NCBI RefSeq assembly: GCF_002929225.1
Contig: NZ_PISM01000021.1
Coordinates: 124,001-188,000 of the forward strand
Length of the DNA: 64,000 bases
From: Stutzerimonas kunmingensis
GTDB taxonomy: Bacteria; Pseudomonadota; Gammaproteobacteria; Pseudomonadales; Pseudomonadaceae
Reading direction: 5' to 3'
A program made the translations under genes and the position numbers. The notes beneath the pieces are model-generated. The model made no database searches. It was not told where the DNA came from and saw only the letters and a program-made list of their open reading frames with translations. Each line of letters opens with the position of its first letter. Positions within the stretch are counted from its first letter, which is position 1. Shown here piece by piece: positions 57,480-64,000 of the stretch.

Positions 57480-57797
57480 ATGTACAAGCTGTGCTTCTAT
57501 GTTCCAGACAGTCATCTGGAAGCGGTCAAGAAAGCAGTGTTCGCCGCCGGCGCTGGCCGCATAGGCGCATATGACAGTTGCTGCTGGCAGGTGCTGGGGC
57601 AAGGGCAATACCGCCCGTTGGAGGGTAGCCAGCCTTTTATCGGGCAAGCCGGGCAGGTGCAGCACGTTCCCGAGTGGAAGGTCGAATTGGTTGTGGCGGA
57701 CGAGTTGATTCACGACAGCGTGAAGGCAATGAAGAAGGCCCATCCCTATGAAACGCCTGCGTTCGACGTCTGGCGTTTGTCCGACATGCAGTTCTAG
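57480..57797 (+). CDS. YqfO/NIF3-like small protein (COG3323 type)
   Basis: A 105-residue alpha/beta protein: MYKLCFYVPDSHLEAVKKAVFAAGAGRIGAYDSCCWQVLGQGQYRPL, ending KKAHPYETPAFDVWRLSDMQF. This resembles the domain inserted in NIF3-family proteins and the stand-alone YqfO group, CutA-like in fold. Function is unknown, possibly metal or nucleotide binding (HPYE, paired Cys). GGAGAGGT precedes the ATG at 57480; the frame is open to 57420 but that start has no ribosome site. Confidence 0.82.
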   Translation: MYKLCFYVPDSHLEAVKKAVFAAGAGRIGAYDSCCWQVLGQGQYRPLEGSQPFIGQAGQVQHVPEWKVELVVADELIHDSVKAMKKAHPYETPAFDVWRLSDMQF

Positions 57798-57845
57798 CCA
57801 GCCGTACTGGGTGCGTGCTTAGCTGTAGTGGCGCCCCGACATCCG

Positions 57846-58349
57846 TTACGGGCGAATCTCGATCAGCGTGCCATCCTTCACCAGCGCCCAGATCTCGCGC
57901 ATGTCGCTGTTGCTCAGCGCGATGCAGCCCTCGGTCCAGTCCAGGGTGTGAAAGAACCACTCCGGATACTCCTCATCCAGTGGCGTGCCGTGCAGCATGA
58001 TCATGCTTCCAGGCGCTACGCCTTCCTGCTGTGCGCGGGCCAGGTCACGCGCGTTGGGGTAGGAGATGTGCATCGACAGGTTGTATTTGTCGCTGGTCTT
58101 GCGCCAGTCGATCCAGTAGAAGCCTTCCGGCGTGCGCTTGTCGCCTTCGCGCAACTTTGCGCCGTCGGGTTGTTTGCCCAGCGAAACGCGATAGCTCTTG
58201 AGTGTCTGGCCAGCGCTGACCAGATGGAGTTTGCGTTCCGACTTGATTACCAGCACTTTGTCGATGGGTGAACCGCCCAGGCTGGGCGTCGCATTGGCGT
58301 GGGAGAACGCGGTAAAGGTGAGGCAGAGCAGGGCGAGCAGCCAGCGCAT
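57846..58349 (-). CDS. L,D-transpeptidase (YkuD) family protein
   Basis: A 167-residue exported enzyme. Signal peptide MRWLLALLCLTFTAFSHA, then a YkuD domain with SMIMLHGTPLDEEYPEWFF (His) and the catalytic TEGCIALSNSDM (Cys). Such enzymes form 3-3 cross-links in peptidoglycan or attach lipoproteins. The start has AAGGAAAG upstream. It is 58 bp downstream of the zinc-ribbon NUDIX gene on the same strand, so co-transcription is possible. Confidence 0.9.
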   Translation of the reverse strand: MRWLLALLCLTFTAFSHANATPSLGGSPIDKVLVIKSERKLHLVSAGQTLKSYRVSLGKQPDGAKLREGDKRTPEGFYWIDWRKTSDKYNLSMHISYPNARDLARAQQEGVAPGSMIMLHGTPLDEEYPEWFFHTLDWTEGCIALSNSDMREIWALVKDGTLIEIRP

Positions 58350-58407
58350 CGAGGCTTTCCTTCGAACTTCATCAGACCTGTATGTGCCAGCCGGTCCGGC
58401 AGACACT

Positions 58408-58974
58408 TCAGTCTGCGCGGGCGTGGCCCTGCTGGCGGTTGCGATAGCTTGTCACGGCCTCGTTGCGCACCGGGAAGGTCTGCTGCACCCGGTCGGCGAA
58501 GAAGCATTCTAGGGTACGGCCGATGGTCGGAAAAGCCAGCTCGGACCAAGGGATGTCTTGCTGATGAAAGAGCTTCACTTCCAGGCTTTCGTCTCCGGCA
58601 CAGAAGTCCAGATCGACGAGCTCGGCGCGGAAGAACATGTAGACCTGATTGATATGTGGCAGGTCGAACAGGGTATACAGCTGCAGGTCACGCACTCTGG
58701 CGCAGGCCTCTTCGAGTGTTTCGCGCTCTGCGGCCTGCTGCATGGTTTCGCCGTTCTCCATGAAGCCGGCCGGCAGGGTCCAATAGCCCCGGCGCGGTTC
58801 GATCGCACGCCGACATAGCAGCACGCGATCATCCCAGACGGGTACGCAGCCGGCGACGATCCTCGGGTTCTGATAGTGCACCGTTTGGCAGCTGTCGCAG
58901 ACGAAGCGCGGCCGGTTGTCGCCGTCCGGTACTCGGACCAGCACCGGATCGCCGCACTGGTTGCAGTATTTCAT
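58408..58974 (-). CDS. Zinc-ribbon NUDIX hydrolase
   Basis: A 188-residue NUDIX pyrophosphohydrolase with an N-terminal zinc ribbon (MKYCNQCGDPV ... FVCDSCQTVHYQNPRI; four cysteines) as in NudC-like enzymes. The NUDIX box GFMENGETMQQAAERETLEEAC (about residues 85-106) matches GX5EX7REUXEE. Candidate substrates are NAD(H) or ADP-ribose-type dinucleotides. It lacks NudC's large N-terminal domain. The start at 58972-58974 has AGGAAGGC. It is divergent from a second NUDIX gene 218 bp away. Confidence 0.9.
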   Translation of the reverse strand: MKYCNQCGDPVLVRVPDGDNRPRFVCDSCQTVHYQNPRIVAGCVPVWDDRVLLCRRAIEPRRGYWTLPAGFMENGETMQQAAERETLEEACARVRDLQLYTLFDLPHINQVYMFFRAELVDLDFCAGDESLEVKLFHQQDIPWSELAFPTIGRTLECFFADRVQQTFPVRNEAVTSYRNRQQGHARAD

Positions 58975-59192
58975 GGGTGCCTTCCTGATTGCTCCGGGAA
59001 ATATTGGGCCGTTCACACGGATTCGGCAAGGCAGCCTCTGCGCCATTCGGGGTGGCTCTGACCCGCCTGGTTCGCAGTTGTAACATTGATATCGCATCGA
59101 GGCGTTGGAGCTTCTCGTTTGGCGCTCTCCGGGCCTTGGGCGGCTCCGCCTTTCATGCCATGATGCCGATCAAAGACGAAACGAGAAAATAC

Positions 59193-59810
59193 ATGCTGGA
59201 CACAATACTCCACCGGGTGCGCGCTCATTCCCCGCATCTTCTGGAGCCGGAAGGCCGCCTGCCCGAGGCGGCCGTGTTGATGCCAATCACCCGCAGCGAG
59301 TCGCCGGAGCTGGTGCTGACGCTCCGCGCCGCCGGTCTTTCCACCCATGGTGGAGAAGTGGCGTTTCCCGGCGGTCGACGCGATCCGGAAGACCGCGATC
59401 TGCTGCACACCGCGCTGCGTGAGGCCGAGGAAGAGGTAGGCCTGGCGCCAGGCATGGTCGAGGTCGTCGGCCCGCTCAGCAGCCTGGTGTCGGTGCATGG
59501 CATCCACGTCACGCCTTACGTCGGTCTGGTTCCGGACTATGTCGAGTACCGCGCCAACGATGCCGAAATCGCCTCCGTGTTTTCTGTGCCGCTGGAATTC
59601 TTCTGCGAGGATCCGCGCGAGGTCACGCACCGCATCGATTACCAGGGACAGAGCTGGTACATCCCGTCCTACCGCTATGGCGAATACCAGATTTGGGGGC
59701 TGACCGCGATCATGATCGTCGAGCTGGTCAATGTCATATACGACGCCGGCATCGAAATGCGCCGCGCGCCTGCCGCATTCATCGATCTGTCCGGGCGGCG
59801 CGAGCCCTGA
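59193..59810 (+). CDS. NUDIX hydrolase, CoA pyrophosphatase-like
   Basis: A 205-residue NUDIX enzyme. The CoA-specific signature [43 protein letters not shown] combines the upstream NuCoA-type segment ([13 protein letters not shown]) with a NUDIX box, pointing to hydrolysis of CoA or oxidised CoA to phosphopantetheine and 3',5'-ADP. The start is uncertain: ATG 59193 ([12 protein letters not shown]) fits the family; in-frame ATGs at 59160 and 59163 lie upstream and none has a good ribosome site. The gamma carbonic anhydrase gene follows 67 bp later. Confidence 0.9.
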   Translation: MLDTILHRVRAHSPHLLEPEGRLPEAAVLMPITRSESPELVLTLRAAGLSTHGGEVAFPGGRRDPEDRDLLHTALREAEEEVGLAPGMVEVVGPLSSLVSVHGIHVTPYVGLVPDYVEYRANDAEIASVFSVPLEFFCEDPREVTHRIDYQGQSWYIPSYRYGEYQIWGLTAIMIVELVNVIYDAGIEMRRAPAAFIDLSGRREP

Positions 59811-59877
59811 GCTGCACCGTCGCAGGGTCGAGCGGCATTCCGGTGGCCTGAGTACAACTGACAAGAAGAGGTGTGTC

Positions 59878-60399
59878 GTGAAATACCGTCTGGGAGAGTC
59901 GCGGGTCGAAGCGCATCCGCAAAGCTGGGTAGCCCCTAATGCCACGCTGGTCGGCAAGATCAGGCTGGATGCTGGTGCAAGCGTCTGGTTTGGCGCCGTT
60001 CTGCGTGGTGACAACGAGTTGATCCACATCGGTGAGAACAGCAACGTGCAAGACGGCAGCGTGATGCACACCGATATGGGGTATCCGTTGACCCTGGGTA
60101 CCGGCGTCACGGTTGGCCACAACGCCATGTTGCACGGTTGCACGGTCGGTGATTACAGCCTGATCGGCATCAATGCGGTGGTGCTCAACGGCGCGAAGAT
60201 CGGCAAGCACTGCATCATTGGCGCCAACACCCTGATTGCCGAGGGCAAGGAAATTCCCGATGGCTCACTGGTGGTCGGCTCGCCAGGCAAAGTGGTGCGT
60301 GAGCTGAGCGATGAGCAGAAGAAGATGCTCGAAGCCAGCGCCGCTCACTACGTGCATAACGCTCAGCGGTACGCGCGTGAGCTGGAGCGCGATGAGTGA
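59878..60399 (+). CDS. Gamma-class carbonic anhydrase-like hexapeptide protein
   Basis: A 173-residue left-handed beta-helix protein: repeated hexapeptides ([29 protein letters not shown] ... [41 protein letters not shown]) with the three metal-ligand histidines in SVMHTD and [10 protein letters not shown]. It may hydrate carbon dioxide, though many close homologues lack measurable activity. It starts with GTG at 59878 preceded by GAAGAGG. Its stop overlaps the DUF1289 GTG start (GTGA). Confidence 0.9.
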   Translation: MKYRLGESRVEAHPQSWVAPNATLVGKIRLDAGASVWFGAVLRGDNELIHIGENSNVQDGSVMHTDMGYPLTLGTGVTVGHNAMLHGCTVGDYSLIGINAVVLNGAKIGKHCIIGANTLIAEGKEIPDGSLVVGSPGKVVRELSDEQKKMLEASAAHYVHNAQRYARELERDE

Positions 60400-60587
60400 A
60401 CACGCAGGAAAAGCCGGTCGCCTCGCCCTGCGTCAGTCTCTGCGCTCTGGATGAGGATGACCTGTGCGTCGGTTGCCAGCGAAGCGCGGATGAGATCCGG
60501 CGCTGGGGGTTGATGAGCAACGAGGAGCGGCGCGAGGTGCTTCAACGCTGCAGCGAGCGACTTCGCCTCAGTGGCCAGCTGATGTAG
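60396..60587 (+). CDS. DUF1289 small cysteine protein
   Basis: A 63-residue protein with the DUF1289 pattern [43 protein letters not shown]: four cysteines likely bind zinc or a cluster, followed by a helix. It starts with GTG overlapping the gamma carbonic anhydrase stop by 4 bp, so it is translationally coupled. Its function is not established; some homologues are fused to or neighbour dehydrogenases and ligases. Confidence 0.88.
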   Translation: MNTQEKPVASPCVSLCALDEDDLCVGCQRSADEIRRWGLMSNEERREVLQRCSERLRLSGQLM

Positions 60588-60631
60588 GCGCGTGCCGGGT
60601 TCGTTTGTATTTCCAGAGTCGCGAGGATTCC

Positions 60632-61813
60632 ATGCCAAGAATAGGTACACCATTGTCTTCCAGCGCTACGCGCGTCCTGCTCTGTGGCTGCGGCGAGCTT
60701 GGCAAGGAGCTGGTTATTGAGCTGCAGCGGCTTGGCGTGGAAGTCATAGCGGTCGACCGCTACGCCAATGCACCAGCCATGCAGGTTGCGCACCGCAGCC
60801 ACGTGGTCGACATGCTCGACGGTGCTGCGCTGCGAGCGTTGATCGAGCAGGAGCGACCGCATTACATCGTGCCGGAGATCGAGGCCATCGCCACCGCTAC
60901 CCTGGTCGAGCTGGAGGGCGAAGGCTACACCGTGATACCCACGGCCCGGGCCGCGCAGCTGACGATGAATCGCGAAGGCATTCGCCGACTGGCCGCAGAG
61001 GAGCTGGGCTTGCCGACTTCACCCTATCGCTTCGCGGATTCGCTGGAGGAGTGTCGCTCGGCGGCGATGACGCTGGGCTTTCCCTGTCTGGTCAAGCCGG
61101 TGATGAGCTCGTCCGGCAAGGGGCAGTCGGTGCTGCGCAGCGAAGCCGATATCAATGCCGCCTGGGGTTATGCGCAGGCCGGCGGTCGTGCAGGTCGCGG
61201 CCGGGTCATCGTCGAGGGCTTCATCGACTTTGATTATGAAATCACCTTGCTGACGGTGCGCCATGCGGGTGGCACGAGTTTCTGTGAGCCGGTCGGCCAC
61301 CGCCAGGAGAAGGGCGACTATCAAGAGTCATGGCAGCCGCAGCCGATGGCGCCGGCGGCGATGGCCGAGGCGAAGCGCATTGCACTGGCGGTCACCGAGG
61401 CGCTTGGTGGGCGGGGCATCTTTGGCGTCGAGTTGTTCGTCAAAGGCGATCAGGTCTGGTTCTGCGAAATCTCCCCGCGTCCTCACGATACCGGCCTTGT
61501 GACACTGGTTTCGCAGGACCTTTCCGAGTTCGCGCTGCATGCGCGGGCCATTCTCGGCCTGCCGATTCCGAGCATCCGCCAGATGGGCTCGGCGGCTTCA
61601 GCGGTGATTCTGGTAGAAGGTGAATCCACCGAAGTGAGCTTCGGCAATCTCGCTGCTGCGCTTGCAGAACCGGATACCGCGCTGCGTCTGTTCGGCAAGC
61701 CCGGTGTAAGCGGCCAACGGCGCATGGGGGTCGCGCTGGCGCGGGACGTATCCATCGATGCGGCGAGAGAAAAGGCGTTGCGTGCAGCTGCCGCGGTGAA
61801 AGTGGAGCTGTGA
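60632..61813 (+). CDS. purT: Formate-dependent GAR transformylase
   Basis: A 393-residue ATP-grasp enzyme: GAR + formate + ATP to FGAR, an alternative to PurN in purine synthesis. Signatures: [40 protein letters not shown], the ATP-binding [16 protein letters not shown] and [15 protein letters not shown]. The ATG at 60632 has GAGGA upstream and equals the family start. Formate would come from PurU, also in this window. It converges with the CorC-type gene (30-bp gap). Confidence 0.97.
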   Translation: MPRIGTPLSSSATRVLLCGCGELGKELVIELQRLGVEVIAVDRYANAPAMQVAHRSHVVDMLDGAALRALIEQERPHYIVPEIEAIATATLVELEGEGYTVIPTARAAQLTMNREGIRRLAAEELGLPTSPYRFADSLEECRSAAMTLGFPCLVKPVMSSSGKGQSVLRSEADINAAWGYAQAGGRAGRGRVIVEGFIDFDYEITLLTVRHAGGTSFCEPVGHRQEKGDYQESWQPQPMAPAAMAEAKRIALAVTEALGGRGIFGVELFVKGDQVWFCEISPRPHDTGLVTLVSQDLSEFALHARAILGLPIPSIRQMGSAASAVILVEGESTEVSFGNLAAALAEPDTALRLFGKPGVSGQRRMGVALARDVSIDAAREKALRAAAAVKVEL

Positions 61814-61843
61814 GGCTGGCGGGCCGGCTTGCTGCCGCCCCGA

Positions 61844-63130
61844 TTACTCGGGTTGCTGCTCGTCCGAGGATGTGTCGTCGATGGTCCAGGCGCGTACGCT
61901 TTTCACGCGGTTATCGGCCGCTTGCAGGATTTCCAGCCGGTAGTTGCCGATCTGCAAGCAGATGCCGCTATCCGGCATGTGCTCAAGGGCCTCGGTGATG
62001 AGGCCGTTGAGCGTCTTGGGGCCGTCGCAAGGCAACTTCCACCCGAGGGCCCGGTTTACCTCGCGAATGTAGGCGGCGCCATCGATCACCAGCGTGCCGT
62101 CGTCCTGCGGGTGAATATCCGGGCTGCGCAGTACGTCCTGATTGCTGAACTCGCCGACGATCTCTTCGAGGATGTCCTCAAGCGTGACGATGCCGCGGAC
62201 GTCGCCGTATTCGTCGACCACGATGCCGATCCGTCGCTTCTGCTTCTGGAAGTTCAGCAGCTGGGTGGAAAGCGGAGTATTTTCCGGTACGAAATAGGGT
62301 TCGTTACAGGCTTCGAGCAGGCTTTCCTTGGTTAGCTGGTCATGACTGAGCAGGCGGGCAATCTGTCGCATATGGACGATGCCTTCGATCTGGTTGATGT
62401 CGTTGCGAAACACCGGCAGGCGAGTATGTGGCGTGGTGCGCAGCTGACCGATGATCGATTCCAGATCGTCATCGAGATCGATCCCGGTAACCTCGTTGCG
62501 CGGGATCATGATGTCGTCGACAGTGACCCGCTCCAGGTCGAGAATGCCGAGCAACATGCTCTGGCGATTCAGCGGCAGGTCGGTGCCGGATTCGCGTACG
62601 ACGCTGCGTAGCTCCTCGGTGGACAGGCTGTCGTTGCCCTTGTTGGACAGGTCGACGCCAAGCAACTTGAGCAGTCCGTTGCTTACCCAGCCGAGCATGG
62701 CAACCAGAGGATAAAGCACCTTCTGCAGCAGCTTCAGCGGTAGGCTGACCGGGTAGGCGACAATCTCCGGGCGTAGTGCGGCCAGGGTTTTCGGCGTGAT
62801 TTCGCCGAAGATCAGCAAGATGATGGTCAGGCCGATGGTGGCAATCGCGATCCCAGCTTCGCCCCATAGCTGCATCGCGAGCACGGTAGCGATGGATGAG
62901 GCCAGGATGTTGACGAAGTTGTTGCCAACCAGAATGGTGCCCAGCAGGCGGTCAGGATGGGCCAGCAGTTCGCTGGCGCGCTGCGCGCCTCGATGCCCTT
63001 CCTTGGCCTGATGCCTGAGGCGGTAGCGGTTGAGGCTGAGCATGCCGGTTTCGGAACTGGAGAAGAACGCCGAGCACAGCAGCAGAAAGACCAGCAGTCC
63101 GACCAGAAAGCCGGGGTGTAGATTTTCCAC
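61844..63130 (-). CDS. CNNM/CorC-type membrane protein (HlyC/CorC family)
   Basis: A 428-residue inner-membrane protein: N-terminal DUF21/CNNM transmembrane domain (residues about 1-190, with SAFFSSSETGMLSLNRYRLR and FGEITPKTLAAL), two CBS domains (about 205-330; VTVDDIMIPRNEV, RRIGIVVDEYGDVRGIVTLEDILEEIVGE) and a C-terminal CorC_HlyC domain. It is implicated in magnesium or cobalt efflux. The start is GTG at 63128-63130 and the ribosome site is weak. It lies 17 bp after the ccsA-like gene on the same strand. Confidence 0.93.
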   Translation of the reverse strand: MENLHPGFLVGLLVFLLLCSAFFSSSETGMLSLNRYRLRHQAKEGHRGAQRASELLAHPDRLLGTILVGNNFVNILASSIATVLAMQLWGEAGIAIATIGLTIILLIFGEITPKTLAALRPEIVAYPVSLPLKLLQKVLYPLVAMLGWVSNGLLKLLGVDLSNKGNDSLSTEELRSVVRESGTDLPLNRQSMLLGILDLERVTVDDIMIPRNEVTGIDLDDDLESIIGQLRTTPHTRLPVFRNDINQIEGIVHMRQIARLLSHDQLTKESLLEACNEPYFVPENTPLSTQLLNFQKQKRRIGIVVDEYGDVRGIVTLEDILEEIVGEFSNQDVLRSPDIHPQDDGTLVIDGAAYIREVNRALGWKLPCDGPKTLNGLITEALEHMPDSGICLQIGNYRLEILQAADNRVKSVRAWTIDDTSSDEQQPE

Positions 63131-63147
63131 GGGTTAGCCTGTTTGCG

Positions 63148-63948
63148 TCAGATGTGCAGGATGAATTCGCGGACGAGCTTGCTGCCGAAATACGCCAGCA
63201 TCAGCAGGCAGAAACCGACCAGTGTCCAGCGGATGGCCTTGTAGCCGCGCCAGCCAAGCTGGTGGCGCCCCCACAGCAGCAGGCCGAAGACGATCCAGGC
63301 AACCACCGAAAGGAGTGTCTTGTGGACCAGGTGCTGCGCAAAAAGGTCATCAAGAAACAGCCAGCCGGAAAGCAGTGAGGCGGACAGAAGCAGCCAACCT
63401 GCCCAGAGAAAGCCGAACAACAGGCTTTCCATCGTCTGCAGAGGCGGGAAGTTGCGGATCAGGCCCGAGGGATGCTTGTGCTTGAGGTGATGATCCTGCA
63501 GCAGCAGCAACAAGGCCTGGAAGACCGCAATGGTCAGCATGCCGTAGGCCAGGATCGACAGCAGGATATGCGCGAGTATGCCCGGCTCCTCGGCAATCGC
63601 AGGTGCAGTGCCGGATGGGGCGAACTGGGCGAAGAGTACCGTCAGGCAGCCCAGTGGAAAGAGCAGCAGCAGCAGGTTTTCCACTGGCATCCGATGCAGC
63701 GCCAGTAGTATCAGCAGGATGACAGCGGCGGCAATCAGGCTTGAGGCGGTGAAGAAGTCCAAGTGCAGGCCGCTTGGTGATATCAGCTGGATGAAAAGGC
63801 TGATCCCATGGGCAAGCAGAGCGAGCAGTCCGACTGTCAGCAGCAGACGTCTGTCCGGCACGGCGCGTTGTGCCAGACGCAAACTTTGATAACCCGTGGC
63901 GCCGGCATACAGAGCCGCGGCGGCAAGGCTGGGTAGCAGAGGGTGCAT
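63148..63948 (-). CDS. CcsA/YpjD-like inner-membrane protein
   Basis: A 266-residue protein with about eight hydrophobic helices and the CcsA/CycZ-like segments LDFFTASSLIAAAVILLILLALHR, ILLSILAYGMLTIAVFQALLLLLQDHHLK and SGWLFLDDLFAQHLVHKTLLSVVAWIVFGLLLWGRHQLGWRG. The paired histidines match heme-handling proteins of system II cytochrome c assembly; in Pseudomonas, the YpjD-type member of this family sits next to ffh, expected just beyond the window. The ATG at 63946-63948 is chosen over a longer frame. Exact role is unproven. Confidence 0.88.
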   Translation of the reverse strand: MHPLLPSLAAAALYAGATGYQSLRLAQRAVPDRRLLLTVGLLALLAHGISLFIQLISPSGLHLDFFTASSLIAAAVILLILLALHRMPVENLLLLLFPLGCLTVLFAQFAPSGTAPAIAEEPGILAHILLSILAYGMLTIAVFQALLLLLQDHHLKHKHPSGLIRNFPPLQTMESLLFGFLWAGWLLLSASLLSGWLFLDDLFAQHLVHKTLLSVVAWIVFGLLLWGRHQLGWRGYKAIRWTLVGFCLLMLAYFGSKLVREFILHI

Positions 63949-64000
63949 AAGTTCCGGTAACGGGCTCGAAAGGTCGTGAGTGTGGCACAAAGACCCGAGG

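Overview
The window is about 62-63% GC, densely coded, and looks like chromosomal DNA of a Pseudomonas stutzeri-group bacterium (Stutzerimonas). The assignment rests on protein content and gene order: MvaT instead of H-NS, an Aer receptor of exactly 521 residues, a single-chain 1298-residue PurL, OlsB/OlsA, AapJQMP, and gene orders recalled from P. aeruginosa (pta-ackA-slyD-gpx; fumarase-diguanylate cyclase-ferredoxin reductase-pykA; a MoxR/DUF58 cluster next to sbcB-mvaT-purU; NUDIX-gamma carbonic anhydrase-DUF1289-purT). No database search was run. Species-level naming is inference.

Layout. 0-8 kb: a cut-off acyltransferase, the acetate switch (ackA-pta), slyD, a glutathione peroxidase, a TetR/Old Yellow Enzyme pair, the 3' half of a tRNA-Leu and cysZ. 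8-13 kb: hopJ-type and DUF1244 proteins, folM/folX (monapterin metabolism), a PilZ-like protein, a flavodoxin, an aldolase-type protein and AcpH. 13-23.6 kb: the ornithine-lipid pair olsB-olsA behind a three-repeat PhoB-box-like element shared with a short acyl-CoA-dehydrogenase-like gene, a phospholipase D/cardiolipin synthase-type protein, a DJ-1 protein, Aer, class I fumarase, a diguanylate cyclase and a 2Fe-2S reductase. 23.6-33.2 kb: pykA, three small envelope/PilZ genes and a six-gene, translationally coupled minus-strand operon (RDD, SpoIIM, DUF4129, DUF4350, MoxR AAA+, DUF58).

33.4-46 kb: sbcB, mvaT, purU, a small gene coupled to a HerA-like ATPase, an AT-richer structured spacer, a GDP-mannose enzyme (algA type), yaaA, a dmeF-type metal exporter, a PhoH-family gene broken by an apparent one-base deletion, and moaC-moaD-moaE. 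46-64 kb: rhlB, an esterase, the aapJQMP amino-acid transporter with two strong hairpins after the binding-protein gene, purL, a YqfO-like protein, an L,D-transpeptidase, two divergent NUDIX hydrolases, gamma carbonic anhydrase-DUF1289-purT, and a CorC/CNNM protein beside a CcsA-like membrane protein.

Most of the window is core metabolism. I saw no insertion sequence, CRISPR array, complete prophage or intact tRNA/rRNA gene. The least ordinary items are the orphan tRNA-Leu 3' half (probable attachment-site scar), the exact 11-bp-period Pho-box-like triplet, the frameshifted phoH, the MoxR/SpoIIM membrane operon, and several structured intergenic regions.
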